Shown: piece after piece, positions 1 to 7,222 of the stretch
Numbering within the stretch: position 1 is the first letter of the stretch
Layout of the letters: the number at the start of each line of letters is the position of its first letter
Assembly: GCA_035345935.1 (NCBI GenBank)
Contig: DAORDK010000065.1
Location: 1-18,654 of the forward strand
DNA: 18,654 nt
Direction: 5' to 3'
DNA from: SSSZ01 sp035345935
Lineage (GTDB): Bacteria > Pseudomonadota > Gammaproteobacteria > Burkholderiales > Rhodocyclaceae
Position numbers and translations under genes: made by a program
The notes under the pieces: model-generated
Told to the model about the DNA's origin: nothing
Seen by the model: the letters and a program-made list of their open reading frames with translations, nothing else
Databases searched by the model: none

Positions 1-1138
1 GCTGCGAGAGGGCGACGATGGGGACCTGGAGCTCCTTGGCCAGGGATTTGATCGAGCGGGAGATTTCCGAGACTTCGGTCGCCCGGTTTTCCCCCTGACG
101 GTTGGTGCTCATAAGCTGGATATAGTCGATCACCAACAGCCCCAGCTTGCCGCCGTACTGGCGCGCCAGGCGCCGGGCTCGGGCGCGCAGGTTGCCGGGC
201 GTCAAGCCGCCGGTTTCGTCGATGTAGATCGGGGCCTCGTGGAGCTTGCCCAGGGCAAACGAGAGCCGCGCCCATTCGTCGTCGTTGAGGCGCCCGGTAC
301 GCACTCGATGGGAATCGAGACGACCGATGGAAGCCAACATCCGCATGGCGAGCTGCGTCCCACCCATTTCCATGGAGAACACGCCTACCGGCAGTCCCGC
401 ATCCACGGCGACGTTTTCGGCGATGTTGAGGGCGAAGGCCGTCTTGCCCATGGAAGGCCGTCCGGCGACGATGATCAGGTCGCCGGGTTGAAAACCCGAG
501 GTTTTCTGGTCCAGATCGGTGAATCCGGTGGGAACGCCGGTCACGTCGGACGGGTTGTCGCGGTCGTGGAGTTCCTGGATGCGCTCGACCACCTGGGTGA
601 GCAGGGGATTGATGTGGACGAAGCCGTCGTTGTGCCCGGCACCGGCTTCGGCAATGGCAAAAATCCGGGCTTCGGCCTCGTCGAGGATGCTTTCGGCGTC
701 GCGACCGAGAGGATTCAGGGCATTGGCGGCGATTTCATCGGCGGTAGCCGCCAGTTGGCGCAGTACCGCCCGCTCCCGGACGATTTCCGCATAGCGCTTG
801 ATGTTGGCCGCCGAGGGCGTATTCGCCGCCAGCTCCCCCAGGTAAGCGAGGCCGCCGGTGCGCTCCCCCTCCCCCACGCCGTCGAGCGCCTCGGCCACCG
901 TGACCACATCGGCGGGTTTGCCGTTCTCCAGCAACTGGCGGATCTGACGGTAGATGCGCCGATGCTCGTCGCGATAGAAATCGGTATCGGCCACCAGGTC
1001 GCCCATCCGATCCCAAGCCTGGTTGTCGAGCAGCAGGCCGCCGAGAATGGACTGTTCGGCCTCGATCGAATGGGGGGGGACGCGCAGTTGGGCGACGGCG
1101 GAGTCGGCCGAAGCCGGGGCTGAGGATCGCGAATTCAT
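1..1138 (-). CDS. dnaB: Replicative DNA helicase DnaB, partial (C-terminal end beyond window)
   Basis: Hexameric ATP-dependent helicase that unwinds DNA at the replication fork and recruits DnaG primase. The visible 379 or so residues start MNSRSSAPASADSAVAQLRV, followed by the typical DnaB N-terminal domain motif VPPHSIEAEQSILGGLLLDN. The Walker A loop GRPSMGKTAFALN lies near bases 430-460. The RecA-like core continues with FSMEMGGTQLAMRM, then the Walker B region LLVIDYIQLM and the sensor segment IVALSQ, which runs into the window edge. The ATG at 1138 leaves a short, low-complexity Ala/Ser-rich leader before the conserved domain. No strong Shine-Dalgarno sequence is visible in front of it, so the exact start is less certain than the identity. 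The gene continues leftwards out of the window; about 80-90 C-terminal residues are missing by comparison with the family's usual length. Confidence 0.97.
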   Translation of the reverse strand, partial: MNSRSSAPASADSAVAQLRVPPHSIEAEQSILGGLLLDNQAWDRMGDLVADTDFYRDEHRRIYRQIRQLLENGKPADVVTVAEALDGVGEGERTGGLAYLGELAANTPSAANIKRYAEIVRERAVLRQLAATADEIAANALNPLGRDAESILDEAEARIFAIAEAGAGHNDGFVHINPLLTQVVERIQELHDRDNPSDVTGVPTGFTDLDQKTSGFQPGDLIIVAGRPSMGKTAFALNIAENVAVDAGLPVGVFSMEMGGTQLAMRMLASIGRLDSHRVRTGRLNDDEWARLSFALGKLHEAPIYIDETGGLTPGNLRARARRLARQYGGKLGLLVIDYIQLMSTNRQGENRATEVSEISRSIKSLAKELQVPIVALSQ

Positions 1139-1170
1139 GGCTGGAGTGTACCAGTCCGCCGACCGCTTCG

Positions 1171-1190
1171 GGGCGGACCCTGATCCGCCC
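1171..1190 (-). terminator. GC-rich hairpin between the 98-residue gene and dnaB
   Basis: A perfect 7-bp stem, GGGCGGA (1171-1177) against TCCGCCC (1184-1190), closes a 6-base loop. It lies 19 bases downstream of the preceding minus-strand stop codon and about 30 bases before the dnaB start. No T-run follows it on either strand, so it may be a Rho-dependent pause or an mRNA stabiliser rather than an intrinsic terminator. Confidence 0.35.
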
Positions 1191-1209
1191 GGAATGCTGC
1201 GAGATTCAG

Positions 1210-1506
1210 CTAGGCAAGCGAGTCGACGAATGCCCGGCGGGCGTCTTCAAACGCTCCCGAAGCACCTTCGTCGATCAGGGGCGCGCAGGTCGCACAGAAA
1301 GCATCGAAGGCCTTGAGGACCGCCTTCCGGTCCAGCGGACTGGCCGGGGACGGCGGCGCGGCCACCGGATCCAGAGGACGCAGCACCGCATGCCGCGGGA
1401 TGAGCCGCTGGCCGCCCTTTCCGCTGGCGAACATGGGCCCGGTCTTGACCATTTCCTCGCCTTGGTACTCGAATCGGGCGCCCAGGGGCAATTGATGGAT
1501 TTTCAT
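1210..1506 (-). CDS. Unrecognised 98-residue protein
   Basis: The function is not recognised. The protein starts MKIHQLPLGARFEYQGEEMV and continues with KTGPMFASGKGGQRLIPRHA. It looks like a small basic beta-type N-terminal domain (residues 1-46), then a Pro/Ala-rich linker (about 47-58), then a helical tail with a Cys-Ala-Thr-Cys pair (residues 73-76 region, FCATCAPL). There is no signal peptide or membrane segment. The ATG at 1506 is chosen over an upstream in-frame extension because AGGAA sits about 5 bases before it, and the upstream extension would overlap the neighbouring lipoprotein gene and is Arg/Ser/Thr-rich as in shadow frames. It lies 37 bases downstream of that lipoprotein gene and upstream of dnaB on the same strand. 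The CxxC pair could bind metal, but that is only a guess. Confidence 0.75.
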   Translation of the reverse strand: MKIHQLPLGARFEYQGEEMVKTGPMFASGKGGQRLIPRHAVLRPLDPVAAPPSPASPLDRKAVLKAFDAFCATCAPLIDEGASGAFEDARRAFVDSLA

Positions 1507-1543
1507 GGGGTTCCTGCGTCGGGAGGGGAGGCCAAGGATACCT

Positions 1544-1879
1544 CTATCGCCGGTGATCGTGGTCCCGCTCCCAACGTCCCCCGCGTTCCCGCCAGCGGTC
1601 GCCGTCCCGATCCCAGCGATGGGGCTCCCAGCGGTAGCCGGGTCGGCGCGATTCCCAGTGACCGGGGAACCACTCATGGCGGTGGCCGGTCCAGCCCCAG
1701 TAGCCGCCGATCCAGATCTGCCCGACGACCGGCGGCGGGCCGACGTACTCGACCTGCGGCGGCGGTGGCGCAACGACGATCGGCTGATCGTAATAGGGCC
1801 GCGGTGGCGGTGCAACGACGCACCCGGCGGTGATGACGGCGATGGCAGCGAGGGGCAGAAGGCGGTACAGGGGGGTCAT
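1544..1879 (-). CDS. Small lipoprotein with WxxGxW-type repeats
   Basis: A 111-residue protein with a lipoprotein signal: a basic/hydrophobic N-terminus (MTPLYRLLPLAAIAVITAGC) ending in an AGC lipobox, so Cys20 is probably the lipidated residue. The mature chain begins with a Pro/Tyr-rich segment (VVAPPPRPYYDQP...). It then has aromatic repeats of the form WxGGYWGW and WFPGHWESR (about residues 66-90), as in the YXWGXW/WxxGxW repeat family. The C-terminal tail is very rich in Arg, Asp and Trp. The family is envelope-associated and of unknown function. An AAAGGA ribosome binding site lies just upstream of the ATG, overlapping a small CAGG-AAGA-CCTG hairpin (1892-1903). The gene faces away from the esterase gene to the right, across a 236-base gap in which I could not identify a convincing promoter. 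Confidence 0.85.
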   Translation of the reverse strand: MTPLYRLLPLAAIAVITAGCVVAPPPRPYYDQPIVVAPPPPQVEYVGPPPVVGQIWIGGYWGWTGHRHEWFPGHWESRRPGYRWEPHRWDRDGDRWRERGGRWERDHDHRR

Positions 1880-2115
1880 GGCGTGTCCTTTCAGGAAGAC
1901 CTGTCCCCTTAACGTCCCGCCATCCGACCCGAGCGACGGCCGAAACTCCCGCTTACAAACGCGCGCAATCCCGGCCGCTCGCTACACCTTGGAGCCCCGG
2001 TCGACCTCCCTTCCTCCGGCGCAATTGGCAAACGCCCGGAATCTGTGCCAAGGTACGCGCCACGCCCTTACCCAACGCCAGCCCCGGGGCTGCGCATCAC
2101 CTGGAACAATCCGCC

Positions 2116-2790
2116 ATGTCCTCCCTACTGCCGGCAATCGAGATCGCGACGGCACCCGCCCCTGAATTCGCAGTGCTCTGGTTCCACGGCCTGGGCGCAG
2201 ACGGCAACGATTTTGCGCCGGCGGTGCCCTACCTGCGCTTGCCGCCCGGATTGCCGGTCCGCTTCGTGTTTCCCCATGCCCCGTCGATGGCAGTGACCTG
2301 CAATGGCGGTTACCGCATGCCCGCCTGGTACGACATCCTCTCCGCCGATGGCATCGACCGCCAGGTGGATCAGGCCGGCATCGACACCTCCCGGGCGGCG
2401 ATCCGACGGCTAATCGCCCGGGAAGTGGAGCGCGGCATTCCCGAAGAACGCATCGTCCTTGCCGGATTTTCCCAGGGCGGCGCCATGGCCTACACGGTGG
2501 GGCTGACCCATCCCCGCCCGCTGGCAGGGATCGTCGCCCTCTCCGCCTACATTCCTGCACCGGACCTGCTCGTCCCCGCCGAGATGGAAGCCAATCGCGC
2601 CACCCCGCTCTTCGTCGGGCATGGAACCGAAGACGACGTGGTTCCCCTGGCCCTCGGCCAGCGCGCCCGGGATGCCCTGATGGGTCAGGCTTACGATCTC
2701 ACCTGGCGGACCTATCCCATCCCCCATACCGTATCGGAGGTGGAACTGGCCGACATCGGCGCCTGGATCGCCGGGCGTTTCCAGCACTGA
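2116..2790 (+). CDS. Carboxylesterase of the phospholipase/carboxylesterase alpha/beta-hydrolase family
   Basis: A 224-residue cytoplasmic serine hydrolase of the family that includes Pseudomonas fluorescens EstB and the acyl-protein thioesterases. Visible landmarks are the oxyanion-hole strand WFHGLGADGND (residues 22-32), the nucleophile elbow GFSQGG with Ser119, the acid in HGTEDDVVP (Asp173), and the catalytic His204 in PIPHTVS. Length matches the family (about 215-225), and there is no signal peptide. It acts on short-chain esters or lysophospholipid-like substrates; the actual substrate cannot be told from sequence. Only a weak ribosome binding site (TGGAA) is seen before the ATG. The VTT-type membrane protein gene follows 11 bases after the stop, so the two are probably cotranscribed. 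Confidence 0.93.
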   Translation: MSSLLPAIEIATAPAPEFAVLWFHGLGADGNDFAPAVPYLRLPPGLPVRFVFPHAPSMAVTCNGGYRMPAWYDILSADGIDRQVDQAGIDTSRAAIRRLIAREVERGIPEERIVLAGFSQGGAMAYTVGLTHPRPLAGIVALSAYIPAPDLLVPAEMEANRATPLFVGHGTEDDVVPLALGQRARDALMGQAYDLTWRTYPIPHTVSEVELADIGAWIAGRFQH

Positions 2791-2801
2791 GAGCGGGGGT
2801 C

Positions 2802-3398
2802 GTGGCAGCCGCTTCCGAGACGCTCTTCGCCCGCCTCTGGCGCCAGCGGCGCTTGCTGGGAGTCCTGGGCTTTCTGGCCGTGCTCTTCGCGGCGGCGGAA
2901 ATCTCCGGCCTGCGCGAGCACTTCAGCCTGGCCTTCCTGCGGGGCGAACTGGCTGCCCATCCCGTCACCGGCCTGGCCACCTACGCCCTGCTATTCGTTC
3001 TGGGCAATCTGATCCAGATCCCCGGCTGGATCTTCCTGGCTGCCGCCGTTCTCACCCTGGGCCGAATCGGCGGTGGCCTCACCACCTACGTCGCAGCCAC
3101 GCTCGCGTGTTGCGTCACCTATTTCACCGTCCGCTTCCTGGGCGGCGACGCCCTGCGGCAGCTCAAGAGCCCCCTGGCGCATCGACTTCTCGCTCGGCTG
3201 GACGCCCATCCCCTCTCCAGCATTTTCCTGCTCCGACTCTGCTTTCAGACCCTCCCCGCCCTCAATGTCGCCCTAGCCTTGAGCGGCATCGGTTTCTGGA
3301 CGTATCTCTTGGGCACCTTGATCGGCCTGCCCCTGCCGATCGCCGGGTATTGCCTCTTCTTTGACGCGCTCTCCCACCGCTGGCTCGGCAATCCGTAA
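2802..3398 (+). CDS. VTT/TVP38-TMEM64 (DedA-like) family membrane protein
   Basis: A 198-residue integral inner-membrane protein. It has a basic N-terminus (ARLWRQRRLLG), a first membrane segment at about residues 18-31, and further hydrophobic segments at about 55-90 (including the two-part NLIQIPGWIFLAAAVLTLGR), 94-108 and 160-185. The C-terminal half carries the family-type pattern FLLRLCFQTLPALNVALALS followed by GIGFWTYLLGTLIGLPLP, which resembles the FxxR...P...N...G...G signature of VTT domains. These proteins are linked to lipid scrambling or flippase-like activity and membrane homeostasis, but the role of this member is unknown. The start is a GTG at 2802, 11 bases after the esterase stop, with a G-rich stretch (GAGAGCGGGGG) as the probable ribosome binding site. 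No closer ATG keeps the N-terminus intact. Confidence 0.85.
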   Translation: MAAASETLFARLWRQRRLLGVLGFLAVLFAAAEISGLREHFSLAFLRGELAAHPVTGLATYALLFVLGNLIQIPGWIFLAAAVLTLGRIGGGLTTYVAATLACCVTYFTVRFLGGDALRQLKSPLAHRLLARLDAHPLSSIFLLRLCFQTLPALNVALALSGIGFWTYLLGTLIGLPLPIAGYCLFFDALSHRWLGNP

Positions 3399-3419
3399 TC
3401 GGCGATCCCCGCGCCGCGG

Positions 3420-3425
3420 TAAAAT
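3420..3425 (+). promoter_or_regulatory. Candidate -10 element (TAAAAT) upstream of gpmI
   Basis: TAAAAT lies 66 bases before the gpmI ATG in an otherwise GC-rich gap (3399-3490), within GGTAAAATAGCGC. It matches TATAAT at five of six positions. No convincing -35 box is present at the right spacing, so this is a half-site call only. It would give gpmI a transcript separate from the esterase/VTT pair. Confidence 0.35.
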
Positions 3426-3490
3426 AGCGCTTTTGTCCGCCGAACCGCGGCCAGCCTTCTTGCCGGCCGACCCTTCGATCAGGAATTTCC

Positions 3491-5152
3491 ATGCTCCAGA
3501 AGCTCTCTTCCTTCGCCGGTGTTCCCGGCCCTGTGGTCATCATCGTCCTCGACGGCTACGGCATTCCAAAAACCACCGTCGGCAGCGCCATTGCCGCCGC
3601 CAGGAAGCCTAACCTGGACGCGCTTTTCGCGAAGCACCCCCACATCCGCCTCAAGGCCCACGGCACGGCGGTGGGCATGCCATCGGACGACGACATGGGC
3701 AATTCCGAAGTCGGCCACAACGCCATCGGGGCCGGTCAGGTCTACGCCCAGGGCGCCGCCCTCGTGTCCAACGCCATCGGCTCCGGCAACCTCTGGCAGG
3801 GCGAAGCGTGGCAGCAGATCGTCGCCGGTGCCAAGGCCGGAGCCCACGGGAAGGCCGGCGCCATCCACTTCATCGGTCTCTTCTCCGATGGCAATGTCCA
3901 CAGCCATATCGACCACCTCAAGGCCATGGTGATCCAGGCCAAGGCTGAACGCGCCGGGAAGGTACGCATCCACGCCCTGCTCGATGGCCGCGACGTTCCC
4001 GAAACCAGCGCCCTGGATTACGTGGTGCCCTTCGAGGCCTTCTTGAAGGACATTTCCGGCGATGGTTTCGACGCCCGCATCGCCTCAGGCGGCGGCCGTC
4101 AGAACATCACCATGGACCGCTACGACGCCAACTGGGCCATGGTGGCCAAGGGCTGGAAGACCCACGTCTTGGGCGAAGGCCCGCAGTTCGCCAGCGCCAG
4201 CGATGCCGTCAAGGGCCTGCGCGAGCAGAATCCGGGCACCATCGATCAGGATCTTCCCCCCTTCGTCGTCGCCGAAAACGGGCAACCCGTGGGGACCGTC
4301 GAGGATGGCGACGCCGTGGTTTTCTTCAACTTCCGCGGTGACCGGGCCATTGAGATCACCCGCGCCTTCGAAGAAACGGCCTTCGACAAGTTCGACCGGG
4401 TGCGCCTGCCCAAGGTCACCTACGCCGGCATGCTCCAGTACGACGGCGACCTCAAGCTGCCCAAGCGCTTCCTGGTGGCTCCTCCCGCCATCAAGGACAC
4501 CATGGGCGAGTGGTTTTCGAAGGGCGGAATTACCCAGTTCGCCTGTTCGGAGACCCAGAAATTCGGCCACGTGACCTACTTCTGGAACGGCAATCGCTCC
4601 GGCAAGTTCGCGGGCGAGACCTATCAGGAAGTCCCCAGCGACGTGGTGCCCTTCGAGCAGCGGCCGTGGATGAAGGCCGCCGAAATCGCCGATGCGATGA
4701 TTGCCGCCCTCCGCAGTGGCCAGTACAAGACCCTGCGCTGCAATTTCGCCAACGGCGACATGGTGGGCCACACCGGCAATTTCGAGGCTGCCCGCATGGC
4801 CATAGAAGCCGTGGATCTCGCCCTGGGCCGCCTGCTCCAGGCAGTGGATGCCGCCGGCGGCGTGGCCCTGATCACCGCCGACCACGGCAATGCCGATGAA
4901 ATGTTCGAGCTCGACAAGAAAACTGGCCAGCCCGCCACCAACCCGGACGGCTCCTACAAGGCGAAGACGGCTCACACCCTCAATCCGGTGCCCCTGCTGC
5001 TGGTGGACAACGTCACCGGCGGCAGGCTGGGATTGAAATCGATCGAGAAGGCCGGCCTTTCCAACCTGGCGGCCACGGTGGCCAATCTCCTGGGGCTGGA
5101 GAAACACCCGGCCTGGGATGATAGTCTGCTGGAAGTTCGCGGCGGGGCGTAG
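3491..5152 (+). CDS. gpmI: 2,3-bisphosphoglycerate-independent phosphoglycerate mutase, plant-like long form
   Basis: Interconverts 3-phosphoglycerate and 2-phosphoglycerate in glycolysis and gluconeogenesis, using metal ions and a phosphoserine intermediate. Residues include VIIVLDGYG (Asp21, metal site) and the phosphoserine loop DDDMGNSEVGHNA (Ser72). The second metal-binding set includes NGDMVGHTGN (Asp423, His427) and TADHGNADE (Asp464, His465). The protein has 553 residues, longer than the about 510-residue E. coli or Bacillus forms. Segments such as ARIASGGGRQNITMDRYDAN, FACSETQKFGHVTYFWNGNR and the LPPFVVAENGQPVG loop read like the plant/trypanosomatid type. AGGAA with good spacing precedes the ATG. 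Together with the enolase gene farther right, the window encodes two consecutive glycolytic steps, though on opposite strands. Confidence 0.97.
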   Translation: MLQKLSSFAGVPGPVVIIVLDGYGIPKTTVGSAIAAARKPNLDALFAKHPHIRLKAHGTAVGMPSDDDMGNSEVGHNAIGAGQVYAQGAALVSNAIGSGNLWQGEAWQQIVAGAKAGAHGKAGAIHFIGLFSDGNVHSHIDHLKAMVIQAKAERAGKVRIHALLDGRDVPETSALDYVVPFEAFLKDISGDGFDARIASGGGRQNITMDRYDANWAMVAKGWKTHVLGEGPQFASASDAVKGLREQNPGTIDQDLPPFVVAENGQPVGTVEDGDAVVFFNFRGDRAIEITRAFEETAFDKFDRVRLPKVTYAGMLQYDGDLKLPKRFLVAPPAIKDTMGEWFSKGGITQFACSETQKFGHVTYFWNGNRSGKFAGETYQEVPSDVVPFEQRPWMKAAEIADAMIAALRSGQYKTLRCNFANGDMVGHTGNFEAARMAIEAVDLALGRLLQAVDAAGGVALITADHGNADEMFELDKKTGQPATNPDGSYKAKTAHTLNPVPLLLVDNVTGGRLGLKSIEKAGLSNLAATVANLLGLEKHPAWDDSLLEVRGGA

Positions 5153-5337
5153 CCGCAGCAAGTTTGCCCGACGGGCGCACCCGCCCCGCGAATTGCAGGC
5201 AGTCAGGACCCGTGCCGCTACGTCCGGCAGATCGGCATCGCACCGAAATTCGCGGCTACCGACGACGCTTTCGGTCGGACGACGGGCGCTGCGGGATCGC
5301 CGAGAACAATTGGCTTGAGCGCGGGTCCAAGCTGCAA

Positions 5338-6153
5338 ATGCGCCCCGCCCACGAATTTCAGCGCCGAGTACCCGATCCGCTCGAAAAGGCCACAGTCGAG
5401 CATATTCTCGACCTGCGCCGATGGACCGAAAAGCTCTTCTCGGTGAAGGTGACGCGCCCGCCGTCATTCCGCTTCACGCCTGGGCAGTGGGTGCGCCTTG
5501 GCATCGCGAGCGGTAGCGGTCTCCCGGGCGGGGTCGTGTGGCGCCCTTATTCGATGGTCAATACCGCTGACGACAACGACCTGGAATTTTTCTCGATCCT
5601 GGTGCCCGGTGGGGCGTTCAGCGGCCGGCTCGCAGTGACCCGGATCGGCGATCCCCTGTTTGTGGAGAAGCAGCCCTACGGCTTCCTGACTGCAGGGCGA
5701 TTCAAAGGCGGCCGCCACCTCTGGCTGCTCGCCAGCGGCACCGGCGTCGCGCCCTACATCTCGATTCTGCGCGACCCGGACGTCTGGCAACGTTACGAAG
5801 AGATCGTCCTCGCCTATAGCGTCAGCTATGCCCGGGAAATTGCCTACCGCGACACCCTGGCAGCACTGGACTCCGACGAAGCGCTCGGCGCGGGGCGGCC
5901 ACCCTTGCGTTTCGTGCCTATCGTCACGCGGGAAGAAGTGCCCGGCGCCTTGCGGGCGCGCCTGCCAGCCCTGATCGCCGACGGAAGCCTAGAACGGGAA
6001 GCCGGGCTTGTTCTCTCTCCTGAAGTCAGCCGTATCCTGATCTGCGGAAATCCGCAAATGCTCGACGACGTCCGCAGCGCCCTGCTTGATCGTGGCCTGC
6101 GCTCGGATCGCAGCTCGGCCCCCGGGCATTTCGCGTCCGAGAACTACTGGTGA
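5338..6153 (+). CDS. fpr: Ferredoxin/flavodoxin--NADP+ reductase
   Basis: FAD enzyme passing electrons between NADPH and ferredoxin or flavodoxin. Using the ATG at 5338 gives 271 residues, close to the family's 255-270. The FAD-binding beta-barrel runs to about residue 118 and carries RPYSMVN (69-75, flavin contact). The NADP-binding domain follows, with LWLLASGTGVAPYISIL (128-144). The chain ends in ENYW, an aromatic C-terminus typical of this bacterial FPR branch, where the last aromatic residue stacks near the flavin. The reading frame stays open upstream to 5164, but that stretch is Arg-rich without conserved sequence and is best left out. No strong ribosome binding site is visible at 5338. 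The 185-base gap after gpmI contains short GC-rich hairpins (for example 5166-5176 and 5173-5186) but no clear terminator or promoter. Confidence 0.92.
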   Translation: MRPAHEFQRRVPDPLEKATVEHILDLRRWTEKLFSVKVTRPPSFRFTPGQWVRLGIASGSGLPGGVVWRPYSMVNTADDNDLEFFSILVPGGAFSGRLAVTRIGDPLFVEKQPYGFLTAGRFKGGRHLWLLASGTGVAPYISILRDPDVWQRYEEIVLAYSVSYAREIAYRDTLAALDSDEALGAGRPPLRFVPIVTREEVPGALRARLPALIADGSLEREAGLVLSPEVSRILICGNPQMLDDVRSALLDRGLRSDRSSAPGHFASENYW

Positions 6154-6222
6154 GTTCACCGGTGGGTTAACGCGATGGACCATGTTGGGAAGCGTCAGGT
6201 CGGCTTATCCGTGGAGGAATCG

Positions 6223-6294
6223 ATGAAGGGCGGCAAGGGAGATGAACCTGAGGCTGGTTCAATTGAGACTATGCGTCCTGTACGCGGGAACTGA
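6223..6294 (+). CDS. Candidate 23-codon leader peptide ahead of mgtC
   Basis: A short ORF (MKGGKGDEPEAGSIETMRPV, then RGN and stop TGA) sits in the leader of the MgtC-family gene. It has a near-ideal ribosome binding site, GGAGGA, four bases before the ATG. An in-frame upstream ATG at 6175 would extend it to 39 residues, but without a good ribosome binding site. Its codons overlap the first hairpins of the structured leader, and the stop codon lies just before the CTGCTGTCC segment. Salmonella mgtC is controlled by translation of short leader ORFs, so an attenuation role is plausible by analogy. The peptide itself matches nothing I recognise, and a chance ORF is possible. Confidence 0.3.
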   Translation: MKGGKGDEPEAGSIETMRPVRGN

Positions 6295-6330
6295 CTGCTG
6301 TCCCACCTGGCTAGGGCAGGTTTCCAGCCT
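6243..6330 (+). promoter_or_regulatory. Structured leader with mutually exclusive helices, upstream of mgtC
   Basis: Hairpin A pairs TGAACC (6243-6248) with GGTTCA (6256-6261). A competing long-range helix pairs AGGCTGG (6251-6257) with CCAGCCT (6324-6330), a perfect 7-bp match. The two share bases 6256-6257, and hairpin A's loop holds the rest, so they exclude each other. Between them lie hairpins GCGT/ACGC (6273-6276 with 6282-6285), GGGA/TCCC (6286-6289 with 6301-6304) and ACCTG/CAGGT (6305-6309 with 6317-6321). TTTAAT follows the outer strand. The motifs TGAGGCT (6249-6255) and CTGCTGTCC (6295-6303) resemble parts of the M-box magnesium riboswitch, but its conserved CAAUGGGUCAACAG segment is absent, so I do not call it an M-box. 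The 273-base gap 6154-6426 otherwise shows only an 8-base palindrome (CACCGGTG, 6157-6164). Confidence 0.35.
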
Positions 6331-6426
6331 TTAATATTGCAGTGGTGCGTGCGCCGCAGTCGGTAGCGGATTCAGATATCTCGGCAAGCTCCAATCGGAA
6401 TAGGATCCGTCGAAAGGGAAAACAAG

Positions 6427-7119
6427 ATGGACGAAGAAATATTAGGCACGCTCCTGCGACTCACGCTGGCACTGGCCGCAGGGGGAGTGGTCGGTCTGGA
6501 GCGAAGCTATCATGGTCGAACGGCAGGCTTCCGAGAGCACACCTTGGTCTGCATTTCCTCGTGCATGCTGATGCTGCTTGCCGACTATCACCCTCAACAC
6601 CTGATAGCGGCTACCGATCGCGACGTATTCATCGACCCGACCCGCATGGCACAAGGGATCATGACCGGGATCGGTTTCCTTGGGGCTGGAGCCATCATCA
6701 AGGATGGCTTGTCGATCCGCGGCTTAACCACCGCTGCGTCCGTGTGGATGATTTCCGCCATCGGCATCATGATCGGCATGGGCTACTACCTGGCGGCCGG
6801 GGCGGCGACCTTTGCCACTTTCAATATCAATTACTTCTTTCGCCTCATCGAACGCCGCTTGAGTCTGGAGTTCTACGCACACCTTCATCTCCGTTTTATC
6901 CGGGCTGACGCGCTCTCGGAAAGCCAATTGCGCAACATTCTTGTCGACCATGAGTGCGAACCGTCAGGCTTCACCTATTCGCTCACCGGAGAGGGACGCT
7001 GGTTTGAATATCAGATGCAGATCAAGACTCACGACAAGGAAAAGGTACGAATCCTCGCGGAACAGCTTGCCAAGTTGCCGAACATCTGCGAGTTCAGCAT
7101 TGTCCCTAGGGCTGACTGA
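6427..7119 (+). CDS. MgtC/SapB family membrane protein
   Basis: A 230-residue inner-membrane protein of the MgtC family, associated with growth under low magnesium and, in pathogens, survival in macrophages; several members modulate the F-type ATPase. The N-terminal membrane domain (about residues 1-138) contains the family signatures AAGGVVGLERSYHGRTAGFR (17-36) and GIGFLGAGAIIKDGLSIRGL (81-100), followed by TTAASVWMISAIGIMIGMG. The soluble C-terminal domain (about 145-230) has the alternating pattern of an ACT-like fold. AAAGGGA precedes the ATG at proper spacing. The gene stands alone between fpr and the convergent nuclease gene, behind a long structured leader, which suggests dedicated control. 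Whether it responds to Mg2+ cannot be read from the protein. Confidence 0.9.
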   Translation: MDEEILGTLLRLTLALAAGGVVGLERSYHGRTAGFREHTLVCISSCMLMLLADYHPQHLIAATDRDVFIDPTRMAQGIMTGIGFLGAGAIIKDGLSIRGLTTAASVWMISAIGIMIGMGYYLAAGAATFATFNINYFFRLIERRLSLEFYAHLHLRFIRADALSESQLRNILVDHECEPSGFTYSLTGEGRWFEYQMQIKTHDKEKVRILAEQLAKLPNICEFSIVPRAD

Positions 7120-7159
7120 ATCGCTGCGGAGCAAATCCCGCCAAGCCACGCAATCGTTC

Positions 7160-7200
7160 AGTCCCAGGTAGCGCATGTCCGGCTTGCCGGCTTGGGGACT
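7160..7200. terminator. Inverted repeat between convergent mgtC-like and nuclease genes
   Basis: AGTCCC (7160-7165) pairs with GGGACT (7195-7200) around an inner CCGG-cttg-CCGG hairpin. An alternative outer pairing, CCAAGCC (7141-7147) with GGCTTGG (7189-7195), is also possible. It sits in the roughly 100-base gap between two convergent genes, where a bidirectional terminator is expected. There is no T-tract, so confidence is low. Confidence 0.25.
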
Positions 7201-7222
7201 TCAAGACCGCCCAGCGACAAGG

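Noticed and set aside
5164..5337. A 58-residue N-terminal extension of the ferredoxin-NADP reductase
   Set aside because: Arg-rich, no similarity to the family, and no ribosome binding site; family length fits the ATG at 5338.
4085..5467. A 460-codon open frame antisense to gpmI
   Set aside because: It is a shadow of gpmI in a GC-rich genome; the composition is Gly/His/Val-rich with no recognisable motif.
6243..6330. Calling the mgtC leader a true M-box riboswitch
   Set aside because: Only two short motifs match; the conserved CAAUGGGUCAACAG strand and the overall helix order are not found, so it is reported only as an unclassified structured leader.
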